A program made the translations under genes and the position numbers. The notes under the pieces are model-generated. The model made no database searches, was not told where the DNA came from, and was given only the letters and a program-made list of their open reading frames with translations. Positions 26,154 through 35,266 of a DNA stretch of 64,000 nucleotides are shown here, one piece after another; positions within the stretch are counted from its first letter, which is position 1; each line of letters begins with the position of its first letter. The stretch comes from Sphingobium nicotianae. GTDB lineage: Bacteria; Pseudomonadota; Alphaproteobacteria; Sphingomonadales; Sphingomonadaceae. Location: the NCBI RefSeq assembly GCF_018603885.1, contig NZ_JAHGAW010000009.1, positions 124,001 through 188,000 of the forward strand. The letters are read 5' to 3'.

Positions 26154-28079
26154 CTATTCCTCCGGCTTTGGCTCGATCCGCGCCAGCAACGCCTCCACTT
26201 GCACCTGCGCGCCGGCGACGGCGTTGAGCTCGGCGACGGTGCCGTCGAAGGGGGCGGTAAGGCTGTGCTCCATCTTCATGGCTTCGAGGGTGAGGAGCTT
26301 CTGGCCCCTGGTGACGGCGTCGCCCGCCGCGACGTCGACCGCGATGATACGGCCGGGCATGGGGGCGAGGATGGTGCCGTTGCCAGCCGATGCGGTGGCG
26401 GAGCCATAAATGGCGTAGGGCTTGAACGCGAATGTGAAGCCCAGCTCGGGAACGATAGCCCAGCCGTCCTGTCGCTGAACGAATGCCGGATCAACGCCAT
26501 TGCCCAGTTCAAAGGTGTGGATATTCCCGTGTTGATCGATCAGCCGTGCTGTCAGAACCGACGGGCCGTTCAATCGGAATCCGTTGTCGATGCTCCATGC
26601 TGTTGAGCCGCCCCGATCGACCAGGTCGCAGGCGGTGAAGGTCTGATTGTCCGAGGCCCGGTCAAGAACTCTCATAGCGGCATTCAAGATGCCCGCCGCC
26701 GGCTCAGGCTCAGCAGTGAGCGTCTCGATATTTCTCTCGATCAGCCCCGTATCCACCCGGCCTTCGAGAAAGGCTTCTTCGCGAAGAAGCCCGACGAGAA
26801 AGCCGGCATTGGTCTGGACCGGCCAGATGGCGCAATTCAGGAGCTCTCCTACAACGTCTTCCGCTGCTTCTGTCCGGTCAGCAGCGTGGCCGATGATCTT
26901 GGCGATCATCGGATCATAAAATGGGCTGATCTCACCGCCTCGCTCCACACCGGTGTCGATGCGGGCAGAGCTTCTGAAGCGATCGAGATCGAACACCGCA
27001 AGTCGCCCCGTGCTCGGCAGGAACCCCTTGGCTGGATCCTCGGCATAGAGCCGCGCCTCGATGGCATGGCCGTTGATCGACAGCTCCTCCTGCCGCTTGG
27101 GCAGCGGCTCGCCGGACGCGACGCGCAATTGCCACTCCACCAGATCGACGCCGGTAATCTCCTCCGTCACCGGATGCTCGACCTGCAGGCGGGTGTTCAT
27201 CTCCATGAACCAGATGCGATCGGCGGAGAGGCCGGAGCTGGCATCGGCGATGAACTCGATGGTGCCGGCGCCGACATAGTCGACCGCCCTGGCGGCGCGG
27301 ACGGCGGCGGCGCAGATGGCCTCGCGGGTGGCCGGGTCCATGCCGGGGGCGGGGGCTTCCTCGATCACCTTCTGGTGGCGGCGCTGGAGGGAGCAATCGC
27401 GCTCGAAGAGGTGGACGATGTTGCCGTGGGTGTCGCCGAACACCTGCACCTCGATATGGCGCGGCGAGAGGATATACTTCTCGAGCAGCACGCGGTCGTC
27501 GCCGAAGGAGGAGGCGGCCTCGCGCTGGCAGGAGGCGAGGGCATCGACGAAATCCTCGGGCGCGTCGACGCGGCGCATGCCCTTGCCGCCGCCGCCTGCC
27601 ACGGCCTTGATGAGGATCGGGTAGCCGATCGCGTCGGCCTCGGATTGCAGGCGCGTGGGCGACTGGTCCTCGCCGAGATAGCCGGGCGTGACGGGGACGC
27701 CGGCGGCGATCATGCGCGCCTTGGCGGCGTCCTTGAGGCCCATGGCGCGGATGGAATCGGGGCGGGGGCCGACCCAGACGAGGCCGGCGTCGAGGACGGC
27801 CTGGGCGAAGTCGGCATTCTCGCTGAGGAAGCCGTAGCCGGGGTGGATGGCCTCTGCCCCGGTGGCCCTGGCGGCGGCGATGATCTTCTCGCCGACGAGA
27901 TAGGACTCGCGCGCCGGGGAGGGGCCGATATGGACGGCCTCGTCGGCGCTGCGGACGTGAAGCGCGTTGGTGTCGGCATCGGAATAGACGGCGACGGTGC
28001 GCAGCCCCAAGCGCCGCGCGGTGCGGATGATGCGGCAGGCGATCTCGCCGCGGTTGGCGATGAGGAGGGAGGTCAGCAT
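26154..28079 (-). CDS. mccA: Methylcrotonoyl-CoA carboxylase alpha (biotin carboxylase/BCCP) subunit
   Basis: Carboxylates its biotin and delivers CO2 to MccB for conversion of 3-methylcrotonyl-CoA to 3-methylglutaconyl-CoA in leucine breakdown. The 641 aa comprise biotin carboxylase (about 1-450; SLLIANRGEIACRIIRTARR, ATP-grasp AVAGGGGKGMRRV, EMNTRLQVEHPVTE), a BT linker domain and a C-terminal biotinyl domain (EAMKMEH, biotin on Lys602). Bases 26461-27000, covering the end of the carboxylase and most of the BT domain, are about 59% G+C against about 70% just upstream, which hints at a mosaic gene. Its ATG overlaps the stop of the DUF559 frame by 7 nt. Confidence 0.94.
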   Translation of the reverse strand: MLTSLLIANRGEIACRIIRTARRLGLRTVAVYSDADTNALHVRSADEAVHIGPSPARESYLVGEKIIAAARATGAEAIHPGYGFLSENADFAQAVLDAGLVWVGPRPDSIRAMGLKDAAKARMIAAGVPVTPGYLGEDQSPTRLQSEADAIGYPILIKAVAGGGGKGMRRVDAPEDFVDALASCQREAASSFGDDRVLLEKYILSPRHIEVQVFGDTHGNIVHLFERDCSLQRRHQKVIEEAPAPGMDPATREAICAAAVRAARAVDYVGAGTIEFIADASSGLSADRIWFMEMNTRLQVEHPVTEEITGVDLVEWQLRVASGEPLPKRQEELSINGHAIEARLYAEDPAKGFLPSTGRLAVFDLDRFRSSARIDTGVERGGEISPFYDPMIAKIIGHAADRTEAAEDVVGELLNCAIWPVQTNAGFLVGLLREEAFLEGRVDTGLIERNIETLTAEPEPAAGILNAAMRVLDRASDNQTFTACDLVDRGGSTAWSIDNGFRLNGPSVLTARLIDQHGNIHTFELGNGVDPAFVQRQDGWAIVPELGFTFAFKPYAIYGSATASAGNGTILAPMPGRIIAVDVAAGDAVTRGQKLLTLEAMKMEHSLTAPFDGTVAELNAVAGAQVQVEALLARIEPKPEE

Positions 28080-28651
28080 GAGCGCCTTTTCGCCGCGTTG
28101 AGTGGGACCCCTCCGTCAGCCCTGCGGGCTGCCACCTCCCCGTTCCGGGGAGGATTTGGGGCGGACAATTCCTCCCCGGAACGGGGAGGGGGACCGCCGG
28201 CCGCAGGCCGGTGGTGGAGGGGGCTTCGGGCGTGGCATGTCATGACGATGTGCGTCACGACGGCTTCCAAGGTCTTCAGGACATCCTTGGCGGGGATGCG
28301 CAGGGTCTGGAAACCTGCGGCAAGCAATGCCGCGTCGCGTCGTTCGTCGCGCTCGGGTCTGTCGCGCCGCTCATGGGCTTCGCCGTCCACTTCGATCGCG
28401 AGGCGGGCTTCGAGGCAGGCAAAGTCGATGATGTAACCGGCTTGCGGGAACTGGCGGCGGAATTTTAGGTTGCCGGGGCGTTTGCGCAGGGCCTGCCAGA
28501 GAAGGACTTCCGGGAGCGACATGTCCTGGCGGAGGTGGCGGGCGCGTTTTACCTGTTTGATCGGCGACGAGAGGACTTGCGGGACCCCTCCACCACCCTT
28601 TGGGTGGTCCTCCCCGTGCCGGGGAGGAATTGGTGCGGCGCTCTCCCTCAC
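28073..28651 (-). CDS. DUF559 endonuclease inserted between mccB and mccA
   Basis: The frame opens with a GTG that overlaps the mccB stop (ATGTGA) and ends in a TGA that overlaps the mccA start (ATGCTGA), so it exactly bridges the two genes. Residues about 32-140 are the DUF559 core ([40 protein letters not shown], then H, and [12 protein letters not shown]). The N-terminal 28 and C-terminal about 45 residues are translated palindromic repeats. An internal ATG (MSLPEVLL) would remove part of the fold. Flanking repeats are inverted, as in the copy at 16071-16520. In the usual liu operon this position holds liuC. Confidence 0.7.
   Translation of the reverse strand: MRESAAPIPPRHGEDHPKGGGGVPQVLSSPIKQVKRARHLRQDMSLPEVLLWQALRKRPGNLKFRRQFPQAGYIIDFACLEARLAIEVDGEAHERRDRPERDERRDAALLAAGFQTLRIPAKDVLKTLEAVVTHIVMTCHARSPLHHRPAAGGPPPRSGEELSAPNPPRNGEVAARRADGGVPLNAAKRRSC
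28104..28224. repeat. Bipartite palindromic repeat, family B (left flank of DUF559)
   Basis: Arms 28104-28155 and 28167-28224, each with CCTCCCCG-TTCC-GGGGAGG-type hairpins and a CCCCTCC or GGTGGAGGGGG outer arm. The right arm is inverted relative to 28581-28633 on the other side of the nuclease gene. It encodes the C-terminus of the DUF559 frame. Confidence 0.8.
28581..28633. repeat. Palindromic repeat arm, family B (right flank of DUF559)
   Basis: ACCCCTCCACCACC, a small hairpin, then TCCCCGTGCCGGGGAGGAATT. This is the inverted partner of 28167-28224 with a shorter variable centre. It encodes the N-terminus of the DUF559 frame. Confidence 0.75.
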
Positions 28652-30249
28652 ATCCGGAACAGCCCGAAGGCTGCCCTTTCGGGGATCGGCGCGTTCAGGG
28701 TCGTGGCGAAGGCGAGGCCGAGGACGTCGCGGGTCTGCGCCGGGTCGATGATGCCGTCGTCCCAGAGGCGGGCGGTGGCGTACCAGGGGTCGCCTTCCTC
28801 CTCGAATTTCGCGCGGATCGGGGCCTTGAAGGCTTCGGCCTGCTCGGGGGTCCAGTCGGCGGCGTCGCGGTTGACCGTGGCGAGGACGCTCGCGGCCTGT
28901 TCGCCGCCCATGACGCTGATCCGGCTGTTCGGCCAGCTGAACAGGAAGCGGGGGGAATAGCCGCGACCGGCCATGCCGTAATTGCCGGCGCCGAAGCTGC
29001 CGCCGATCAGGACTGTGATCTTGGGCACCTGCGCGGTGGCGACGGCGGTCACCAGCTTCGCGCCATGTTTTGCAATGCCTTCCGCCTCATATTTGCCACC
29101 GACCATGAAGCCGCTGATGTTCTGGAGGAAGAGCAAAGGCGTGCGGCGCTGGCAGGCGAGCTCGATGAAATGGGCGCCTTTCTGTGCGCTTTCGGAGAAG
29201 AGCACGCCGTTATTGGCGAGGATCGCGACCGGCATGCCCCAGATATGGGCGAAGCCGCAGACCAGGGTGGAACCGTAGAGCGCCTTGAACTCGTGGAACT
29301 CGCTGCCGTCGACGATGCGGGCGATGACCTCGTGCACGTCATAGGGCGCGCGGACATCCTGGGGGATGATGCCGTACAGCTCTTCGGGCGCGTATTTGGG
29401 CGGGCGCGGGTCGATCAGGGGGATGTCGGGCGCGCGATCGGCGGGGAGGTGGCTGATAATGTCGCGCACGATGGTCAGGGCATGCTCGTCATTCTCGGCG
29501 AGATGATCGGCGACGCCGGACCTGCGGGCGTGGAGCTCGCCGCCGCCCAGATCCTCGGCGCTGATCTCCTCGCCCGTTGCGGCCTTCACCAGCGGCGGCC
29601 CGGCGAGGAAGATGGTGCCTTGCCCGCGCACGATCACGCTTTCGTCGGACATGGCCGGGACATAGGCGCCGCCCGCGGTGCAGAAGCCCATGACGCAGGC
29701 GATCTGGGCGATGCCCTGCGCGGACATGTTGGCCTGGTTGAAGAAGATGCGGCCGAAATGGTCGCGGTCCGGGAAGACCTCGCTCTGGTGGGGCAGGTTG
29801 GCGCCGCCTGAGTCGACGAGGTAGATGCAGGGGAGGCGATTTTCCTGCGCGATTTCCTGGGCGCGCAGATGCTTCTTCACGCTGAGCGGATAATAGGTGC
29901 CGCCCTTCACGGTGGCGTCGTTGACGGCGATCATGACCTGCCGGCCGGCGACGCGGCCGATACCCGCGACGATGCCGGCGCCGGGGACCTCGCCGTCGTA
30001 GAGTCCGTGCGCGGCGAGCTGGCCGATCTCGAGGAACGGGCTGCCGGGATCGAGCAGGCGCTCGACGCGCTCGCGGGGGAGGAGCTTGCCGCGCGCCGTG
30101 TGACGTTCGCGGGCGCGCTCGCCGCCGCCGAGGGCGGCGGTCGCGACATCGGCATAGAGGCGATCGCGCAGGGCCTTGTTGTGGGCGGCGCGGGCGGCGA
30201 AGTCGTCGCTGGCCGTGTCGACGGAAGTAGGGAGGACGGGGCCGGTCAT
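28648..30249 (-). CDS. mccB: Methylcrotonoyl-CoA carboxylase beta (carboxyltransferase) subunit
   Basis: Transfers CO2 from MccA-biotin to 3-methylcrotonyl-CoA. A 533-aa crotonase-fold carboxyltransferase with [20 protein letters not shown], the acyl-CoA binding [20 protein letters not shown] and the biotin-side oxyanion regions [20 protein letters not shown] and [27 protein letters not shown] and the length point to MCC (also geranyl-CoA carboxylase), not propionyl-CoA carboxylase. With ivd upstream the leucine role is well supported. The last residues abut the DUF559 start by a GTGA overlap. Confidence 0.94.
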   Translation of the reverse strand: MTGPVLPTSVDTASDDFAARAAHNKALRDRLYADVATAALGGGERARERHTARGKLLPRERVERLLDPGSPFLEIGQLAAHGLYDGEVPGAGIVAGIGRVAGRQVMIAVNDATVKGGTYYPLSVKKHLRAQEIAQENRLPCIYLVDSGGANLPHQSEVFPDRDHFGRIFFNQANMSAQGIAQIACVMGFCTAGGAYVPAMSDESVIVRGQGTIFLAGPPLVKAATGEEISAEDLGGGELHARRSGVADHLAENDEHALTIVRDIISHLPADRAPDIPLIDPRPPKYAPEELYGIIPQDVRAPYDVHEVIARIVDGSEFHEFKALYGSTLVCGFAHIWGMPVAILANNGVLFSESAQKGAHFIELACQRRTPLLFLQNISGFMVGGKYEAEGIAKHGAKLVTAVATAQVPKITVLIGGSFGAGNYGMAGRGYSPRFLFSWPNSRISVMGGEQAASVLATVNRDAADWTPEQAEAFKAPIRAKFEEEGDPWYATARLWDDGIIDPAQTRDVLGLAFATTLNAPIPERAAFGLFRM

Positions 30250-30254
30250 GATTG

Positions 30255-30389
30255 ATCCTCCCTGAGCTTGCTCGGGGAGGGGGACCGCTCGCGCAGCGAG
30301 TGGTGGAGGGGAAAGGGCGCAACGCCGCTTCGCGGCACCCCTCCACCGCTTTCGGCGGTCCCCCTCCCCAAGCGAGCTTGGGGAGGAAC
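30255..30389. repeat. Bipartite palindromic repeat, family B
   Basis: TCCTCCCTGAG...CTCGGGGAGGGGGACCG...GTGGTGGAGGGG, a 25-nt loop, then the inverted arm CCCCTCCACCG...CGGTCCCCCTCCCC...GGGGAGGA. It separates mccB from the TMEM175 gene. Confidence 0.8.
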
Positions 30390-30400
30390 TTGTGTGGTGC

Positions 30401-31027
30401 TCATGTCGCGACGCTCCGCAGGCGGGCGAGCAGGGCGCGCCAGAGGGGGATGGTGAAGAGGGCGATCTGGCTGATCGCGGGGATCACGAAGGCCAGCGCG
30501 ACCGCCAGCAGCGAGGCGATGATGACCGAGAGAGCGCGGGCGCGCAGGTCGCGCAGATGGGGCGGGAAGGGCGTGCCCTTCTCATGCGCCTGATCGGTCG
30601 CGACGAAGATGACCCAGGCGTTCAGCACGGCCAGCGCGGTGAGGGTGACGTTGTAGAAGATGGCGGGCACTTCCTCGCCGAGATTGAGGCTGAGGAAGCC
30701 GGTCGCGAAGGGCATGAAGGCGATGACCATCAGGAAGGCCATGTTGGGCACGAGAACGCGGGGGTCATAGGCGGTCATCGTGCCGAGCGCGCTATGATGG
30801 CCCACCCAGAAGCGGCCAATGACGGCGAAGCTCAATGCGAAGCCGAAAAATTCCGGGCCGAGCTCGGCCAGCGCATGCCAGGCATTCTGCCCGGCCTGCA
30901 GATGCGGCGGGTGAATCTCGATGATCAGCAGCGTGATCGCGATGGCGATCACCGCGTCGGAGAAGAAGATCAGCCGCTCCAGCCGGTGGTCGTTGACCGC
31001 CGTGCCATTCTTTCCCCCTGCGCTCAT
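30401..31027 (-). CDS. TMEM175 family potassium channel-like protein (DUF1211)
   Basis: A 208-aa inner-membrane protein with six hydrophobic segments. The hallmark [18 protein letters not shown], with the FSD motif in helix 1, identifies the bacterial TMEM175 group, whose members form leaky K+-selective channels without the TVGYG filter. The ATG overlaps the stop of the preceding small membrane gene by 4 nt, so the two are coupled. They lie between ivd and mccB, split off by repeats on both sides, so a functional link to leucine use is doubtful. Confidence 0.88.
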   Translation of the reverse strand: MSAGGKNGTAVNDHRLERLIFFSDAVIAIAITLLIIEIHPPHLQAGQNAWHALAELGPEFFGFALSFAVIGRFWVGHHSALGTMTAYDPRVLVPNMAFLMVIAFMPFATGFLSLNLGEEVPAIFYNVTLTALAVLNAWVIFVATDQAHEKGTPFPPHLRDLRARALSVIIASLLAVALAFVIPAISQIALFTIPLWRALLARLRSVAT

Positions 31028-31284
31028 GCCGGCTCCTTCTTGCGGATCAGGTAGCGATAGACGCCGGTGGCATTGATAAGCAGCAGCGCGACATTCTGCC
31101 AGCCGATCCCTTCGCTCTCGGGCTGGAGGAAGCCCCAGGCGATGAGCGCGAGCGAACTGGTGACGAACAGGACGAAGGCCCAGCCCGTGACGCGCCGGCC
31201 GAAATCGAGCGCGACGACGAGCGCGGCGATCGTGGCGGCGGCGGCGCCGTAATATTGGAGCGCGGTGAGGAGGGTCTGGGACAC
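31024..31284 (-). CDS. Small three-helix membrane protein
   Basis: An 86-aa protein with hydrophobic segments at about 9-28, 35-52 and 62-78 and the end [20 protein letters not shown]. It recalls the small CBU_0592-like membrane proteins but I cannot assign it firmly. It is translationally coupled (4-nt overlap) to the TMEM175-type gene and could be a partner or regulatory subunit. It is flanked upstream by a palindromic repeat that separates it from ivd. Confidence 0.75.
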   Translation of the reverse strand: MSQTLLTALQYYGAAAATIAALVVALDFGRRVTGWAFVLFVTSSLALIAWGFLQPESEGIGWQNVALLLINATGVYRYLIRKKEPA

Positions 31285-31289
31285 CTCAG

Positions 31290-31414
31290 ATCCTCCCCGG
31301 AACGGGGAGGGGGACCGTTCGCGCAGCGAATGGTGGAGGGGGCTTCGGCGCGGCGTTTGGAGGAGACCCCTCCGTCAGCCCTTCGGGCTGCCACCTCCCC
31401 GTGCCGGGGAGGAG
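31290..31414. repeat. Bipartite palindromic repeat, family B
   Basis: TCCTCCCCGGAACGGGGAGG...GTGGAGGGGGC, a short loop, then CCCCTCCGTCAG...CTGCCACCTCCCCGTGCCGGGGAGGA. Nearly the same arms as the copy at 28104-28224, in reverse order. It lies just after ivd. Confidence 0.8.
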
Positions 31415-31428
31415 CTGGGTTCCTCTCC

Positions 31429-32580
31429 TCACGCTCCCACCAGCTCGCGGCCGATCAGCATGCGGCGGATCTCGTTGGTGCCGGCGCCGATGTCGAGCAG
31501 CTTGGCGTCGCGCAGATAGCGCTCGACCGGCCAGTCGGTGGTGTAGCCGGCGCCGCCCAGCGCCTGCACGGCTTCGAGGGCGACTTTCACGGCATTCTCG
31601 GAAGCGAGGAGGATGGCGCCGGCGGCGTCGAAGCGGGTGGTCTGGCCGGCATCGCAGGCCTTGGCGACGGCATAGACATAGGCGCGGGCGGAATTGAGCG
31701 CGACATACATGTCGGCGATCTTGGCCTGCATGAGCTGGAAGGCGCCGATCGGCTGGCCGAACTGCTTGCGCTCGCGGACATAGGGCAGGACCGTGTCGAG
31801 GCAGGCCTGCATGATGCCGAGCTGGATGCCGGAGAGGACGACGCGCTCATAGTCGAGGCCGGACATCAGCACTTTGACGCCGTTGCCGACGCCGCCCATG
31901 ACATTCTCCTCGGGCACGTGGCAGTCATCGAACACCAGCTCGGCGGTGGGCGAACCGCGCATGCCCATCTTCTCGATCTTCTGCCCGATCGAGAAGCCCT
32001 CCATGCCCTTCTCGATCAGGAAGGCGGTGATGCCGCGCGATCCGGCGGCCGGGTCGGTCTTGGCATAGACGACGAGCGTCTCGGCGTAAGGCGCGTTGGT
32101 GATCCAGAATTTGGTGCCGTTGAGCACATAGCCGCCCTGCACGCCCTCTGCGCGCAGCTTCATGCTGACAACATCGGAGCCCGCCCCGGCCTCCGACATG
32201 GCGAGGCTGCCGACATGGGCGCCGCTGATCAGGCCGGGGAGATATTTCGCCTTCTGCTCGGGGCTGCCCCAGCGGGCGATCTGGTTGATGCAGAGATTGG
32301 AGTGCGCGCCATAGGACAGGCCGACCGAGGCGGACGCGCGACCGATCTCCTCGCAGGCGATGACATGCTCGAGATAGCCGAGGCCCAGGCCGCCATCCTC
32401 TTCCTTCACGGTGATGCCATGGAGGCCCAGTTCACCCATTTCGCGCCAGAGATCGACCGGGAACCAGTCCTCGCGGTCGACGCGCGCGGCGATCGGCGCG
32501 ATGCGGTCGGCGGCGAAGCGACGGCAGCTCTCGCGGATCATGTCCGCCGTCTCGCCGAGCGAGAAATCCAGTTGCTCCAT
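31429..32580 (-). CDS. ivd: Isovaleryl-CoA dehydrogenase
   Basis: FAD acyl-CoA dehydrogenase that oxidises isovaleryl-CoA to 3-methylcrotonyl-CoA, passing electrons to ETF. The 383-aa product has LAMSEAGAGSDVVSMKLRAE, WITNAPYAETLVVYAKTD and the C-terminal GGAGYTTDWPVERYLRDAKL. The catalytic base fits Glu245 in GLDYERVVLSG, the isovaleryl-type position (in most other acyl-CoA dehydrogenases the Glu is near the C-terminus). This is strong evidence for substrate class. First gene of the leucine cluster; mccB and mccA follow. Confidence 0.95.
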   Translation of the reverse strand: MEQLDFSLGETADMIRESCRRFAADRIAPIAARVDREDWFPVDLWREMGELGLHGITVKEEDGGLGLGYLEHVIACEEIGRASASVGLSYGAHSNLCINQIARWGSPEQKAKYLPGLISGAHVGSLAMSEAGAGSDVVSMKLRAEGVQGGYVLNGTKFWITNAPYAETLVVYAKTDPAAGSRGITAFLIEKGMEGFSIGQKIEKMGMRGSPTAELVFDDCHVPEENVMGGVGNGVKVLMSGLDYERVVLSGIQLGIMQACLDTVLPYVRERKQFGQPIGAFQLMQAKIADMYVALNSARAYVYAVAKACDAGQTTRFDAAGAILLASENAVKVALEAVQALGGAGYTTDWPVERYLRDAKLLDIGAGTNEIRRMLIGRELVGA

Positions 32581-32787
32581 GCGGCCTCTCCATCTGCCTG
32601 CGATTGCGCGGCCTTTTAGCTGCCAGGGGAGGTCTGCGCAATTTTATTTCACGAATGGCTGAGGCGCAGTTGCTTGCGCGAAAGGAGGGGAGGACGGCAT
32701 TTTCTTGCGTGATCCGCGCCCGCCTTCCTCAACAGAAAGGTTAAGATATTAAAGGGGAGCGGAGCTTCAAGATGGAGCCAAGCCCTC

Positions 32788-33150
32788 CTATTTGCTCAAC
32801 GCCTGGGTGATGGCGGCGGGCGGGACCGGCTTGATGAAGATGTCCTGCGGCTTCACGCTCTCGATGCGGGCGATAGAGAGATTTTCCTTCGAGCCGGTGA
32901 CGAAGATGAATTTGGTCCTGGGCAGCTTGGCGAGCACTTCGCGGGCGACATCCACGCCGTCGCGTTGTTCGCCCAGGCGCAGGTCCATCAGCACATAATC
33001 GGGCTTCTCGCCGAGGATCATCTTCAGGGCCGACGGGACGCCATGGGCGACGCCGACGACCTGCGATCCGCTATCCTCGCAAATCTTGCGCAGGTGCCAT
33101 GCGATCAGCACCTCGTCATCGACGATTACAACGCGCTTGGCTGGTGACAT
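32788..33150 (-). CDS. Receiver-domain-only response regulator
   Basis: A 120-aa CheY-like protein with no output domain: acidic pocket VVIVDDE, phospho-acceptor Asp in DYVLMDLRLGE, conserved Thr in IFVTGS and Lys in FIKPVPPAAI. ATG at 33150 has GGAGA 6 nt upstream; the longer frame lacks support. Stand-alone receivers of this kind act as phosphate shuttles or protein-protein switches. No histidine kinase is adjacent, so its partner is unknown. Monocistronic, with a 207-nt gap to ivd in which I see nothing clear. Confidence 0.88.
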   Translation of the reverse strand: MSPAKRVVIVDDEVLIAWHLRKICEDSGSQVVGVAHGVPSALKMILGEKPDYVLMDLRLGEQRDGVDVAREVLAKLPRTKFIFVTGSKENLSIARIESVKPQDIFIKPVPPAAITQALSK

Positions 33151-33316
33151 TCTATTCTCCCGGAAAAAATATGCAGAAGAATCAAGGGCCATGCAAGCGA
33201 TGTGATCATCCGCGCACAGATAAAGTGCCGCTTGTCTTTCAATTCGATTGGCTTCAAAGTTACAAAGTCAACTTCGGCGCAGGAAGGCCGCGTCGCACTG
33301 GAGAGGGAGAAAATTC

Positions 33317-33928
33317 ATGTCAAAGATCGCGATCCTCGGCGCCACCGGCAATGCCGGCCAGCGTCTCGTCACCGAAGCGCTGAGCCGTGGCCACACGGTC
33401 ACCGGCCTGTCACGCCATGCCGACGAGCAGGCGCCGCGCGACGGCGTGACCTGGGTGAAGGCCGATGTCGACGAGGTCGACGCGACGGCGGCGAAGCTCG
33501 CCGGCCATGACGCGGTGATCCTCTCCATGCCGTTCAAGTCGCTCAACTTCCAGAACGTGTTCGACGTCGCCAGGAAAGCGGGCGCCACGCTCTATGTCGT
33601 GGGCGGCGCGGCCAGCCTGAAGAACGACGAAGGCGTCGTGCTGCTCGACACGCCGGGCTTCCCCGATTTCGTCACGGTCGAGGCCGGGCCGGCGCGTGTG
33701 TTCCTCGATCAGCTCAAGGCGGGGCAGGGCTTCGACTGGACGTTCCTCTCGCCGTCCATGTTCTTCGGCCCCGGCGAGCGCACCGGCAAGTTCCGCCTCG
33801 GCAAGGACGATCTGCTGACCGCCGCCGACGGCAAGAGCTCGATCAGCTATGAGGATTTCGCGGTCGCGCTGATCGACGAGATCGAAGCCCCCAAGCACAA
33901 GAACGAGCGCTTCACCGTCGGTTACTGA
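33317..33928 (+). CDS. NAD(P)-binding oxidoreductase (NmrA/atypical SDR)
   Basis: A 203-aa Rossmann protein: KIAILGATGNAGQRLVTEAL is the dinucleotide-binding motif, DAVILSMPF and TLYVVGGAASL follow, and YEDFAVALIDEIE near the C-terminus is typical of the NmrA-like/BlvRB group of atypical SDRs. Start at 33317 follows GAGAGGGAG. Such proteins act as NADPH-dependent reductases or redox sensors. Monocistronic and divergent from the receiver gene. Substrate unknown. Confidence 0.87.
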   Translation: MSKIAILGATGNAGQRLVTEALSRGHTVTGLSRHADEQAPRDGVTWVKADVDEVDATAAKLAGHDAVILSMPFKSLNFQNVFDVARKAGATLYVVGGAASLKNDEGVVLLDTPGFPDFVTVEAGPARVFLDQLKAGQGFDWTFLSPSMFFGPGERTGKFRLGKDDLLTAADGKSSISYEDFAVALIDEIEAPKHKNERFTVGY

Positions 33929-34094
33929 TCGAACGTGCGGCGCGCGGGTCCCTCATCGGGCAAGCGCGCCGGATCGTCGGGATTCCGTGCCGAAACGAGA
34001 CAGGGTTCAAGCGTGTCCCGGTTGGTTAAGTCGGTAGCGAATCCGCCCGTTTCTGGTAAATAAGGCCTTATCAATCTGACGTGGGAGTCAAATC

Positions 34095-34772
34095 ATGATG
34101 AAGAGCCTTGCGCTGTTTTGCGCGCCAGTGGTGCTTGCCGCCGTTCCGGCCAGTGCCGCCAACCTGATCGTCAATGGCGATTTCGAGTCCGGTTATGATC
34201 TGACCATTCCGGGCTGGCAGGTGCTGGCCAATTCGCAGGCGCCCTTCATCCCCGAGACGATCCGCATCCTGAAGGGCTCGGACTATCAGGCGTGCTGCAA
34301 CACGGCGGGCGCCGGTTCCTCGGCAGGCGCGCTGGCCAATCAGTTCGCGACTTTCGGCGCGGGCAATGTCGCCAACAATGCGCGGCTCTACCAGTCGTTC
34401 AACGCGGTAGCCGGCGTCTATACGCTGGAATTCGATCTGGGCGCGATCCAGGGCACGCAGCGCATGGCGCTGTCGCTCTATGACTTCGCGTCGAGCAGCT
34501 ATGTGGTTGTCGACTTCCCGTTCGTGACCGGCGGGCAGAATCTCGACACGCTGTTCACGCACTTCTCCTACACGTTCACCACGGCCGGTGGCCGCCTCGA
34601 CCTGCAGTTCGACAATTATCTGTCGGACACGACCGATGTCGATGCGTTCCTCGACAATGTGCGCGTAAGCGGCGCCGTTCCCGAGCCGGCGACCTGGGCG
34701 ATGATGATCGGCGGCTTCGCGCTGGCCGGCACGGCGATGCGTCGTCGCAAGGCCGCCGTCAGCTTCGCCTGA
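34095..34772 (+). CDS. PEPxxWA-CTERM sorting domain protein
   Basis: A 225-aa exported protein. Signal peptide (LFCAPVVLAAVPASAA), then a beta-sandwich-like domain beginning NLIVNGDFESGYDLTIPGWQ, the pattern of DUF642/carbohydrate-binding-type domains, and a sorting tail PEPATWAMMIGGFALAG, hydrophobic helix, MRRRK. Two Cys adjoin (QACCNT). ATG at 34095 with GGGAG upstream. It shares its tail with the protein at 5001-5615. An intrinsic terminator follows. Likely surface-associated; binding partner unknown. Confidence 0.88.
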   Translation: MMKSLALFCAPVVLAAVPASAANLIVNGDFESGYDLTIPGWQVLANSQAPFIPETIRILKGSDYQACCNTAGAGSSAGALANQFATFGAGNVANNARLYQSFNAVAGVYTLEFDLGAIQGTQRMALSLYDFASSSYVVVDFPFVTGGQNLDTLFTHFSYTFTTAGGRLDLQFDNYLSDTTDVDAFLDNVRVSGAVPEPATWAMMIGGFALAGTAMRRRKAAVSFA

Positions 34773-34790
34773 TCGCATTGGTGCATTGAA

Positions 34791-34827
34791 AAAGGGCGTG
34801 GCTCGGGAGCACCGGGCTGCGCCCTTT
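34791..34827 (+). terminator. Intrinsic terminator of the second PEP-CTERM gene
   Basis: AAAGGGCG...CGCCCTTT outer stem, extended inward by GCTCGG/CCGGGC with mismatches, followed by CATTTT. It lies 18 nt after the stop. Confidence 0.65.
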
Positions 34828-34851
34828 CATTTTGGCTTGCCGTCGGGACGG

Positions 34852-35229
34852 TCAGGCGACCCAGCGCGCGGCGGCATCGCCCGTGTCGGGTGGCGTGGTG
34901 TTGAAGGCGATCGCGCTGTCCGGCGCCGCCTTGTGAACCGCATTGACGATCGTTTCGAAGAGCAGCAGCGACTTGGCCGGCAGGCGGACGCCGGCACCGA
35001 TGACGACGCAGTCATAGCGGTTCGCGTGCAGGTGCGCTGTGACCGCCGGGCCGGCCGTCTCGTCGGGATGGAGGAGGCAGACTTGCGCCTCCCAGCCGCG
35101 CTCGCGCATCTGCTTGAGGGCGAGGTCGATGCCGGCCTGGATCTTCTGCGCCGTCATGCCGGGTGGCAGGGCGGGATCGGAAAAGTCGACCGTCTCAGGC
35201 AGCAGGCCCACCAGCAAAACGCGCGCCAT
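34852..35229 (-). CDS. Conserved hypothetical protein with a Rossmann-like fold
   Basis: A 125-aa cytosolic protein that I do not recognise. It starts MARVLLVGLLPETVDFSDPA and has alternating beta/alpha elements: RGWEAQVCLLHPDE, NRYDCVVIGAGVRLP, and LLFETIVNAVHKAAPDSAIA. The pattern recalls a receiver-like or flavodoxin-like sheet. ATG at 35229; the longer frame upstream runs into a palindromic repeat. It is convergent with the PEP-CTERM gene. No function can be proposed. Confidence 0.75.
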   Translation of the reverse strand: MARVLLVGLLPETVDFSDPALPPGMTAQKIQAGIDLALKQMRERGWEAQVCLLHPDETAGPAVTAHLHANRYDCVVIGAGVRLPAKSLLLFETIVNAVHKAAPDSAIAFNTTPPDTGDAAARWVA

Positions 35230-35266
35230 GAGGATTCGTCTCCCGATTGGTGGCACGGTTTTAGTT

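Noticed and set aside
26886..28436. Plus-strand open frame of 516 codons
   Set aside because: Antisense to mccA and the DUF559 gene; low-complexity translation.
28104..31414. Cluster of three related repeats, considered as a CRISPR array
   Set aside because: Units are long bipartite palindromes separated by kilobases of genes, not short direct repeats with uniform spacers, and no cas genes are present.
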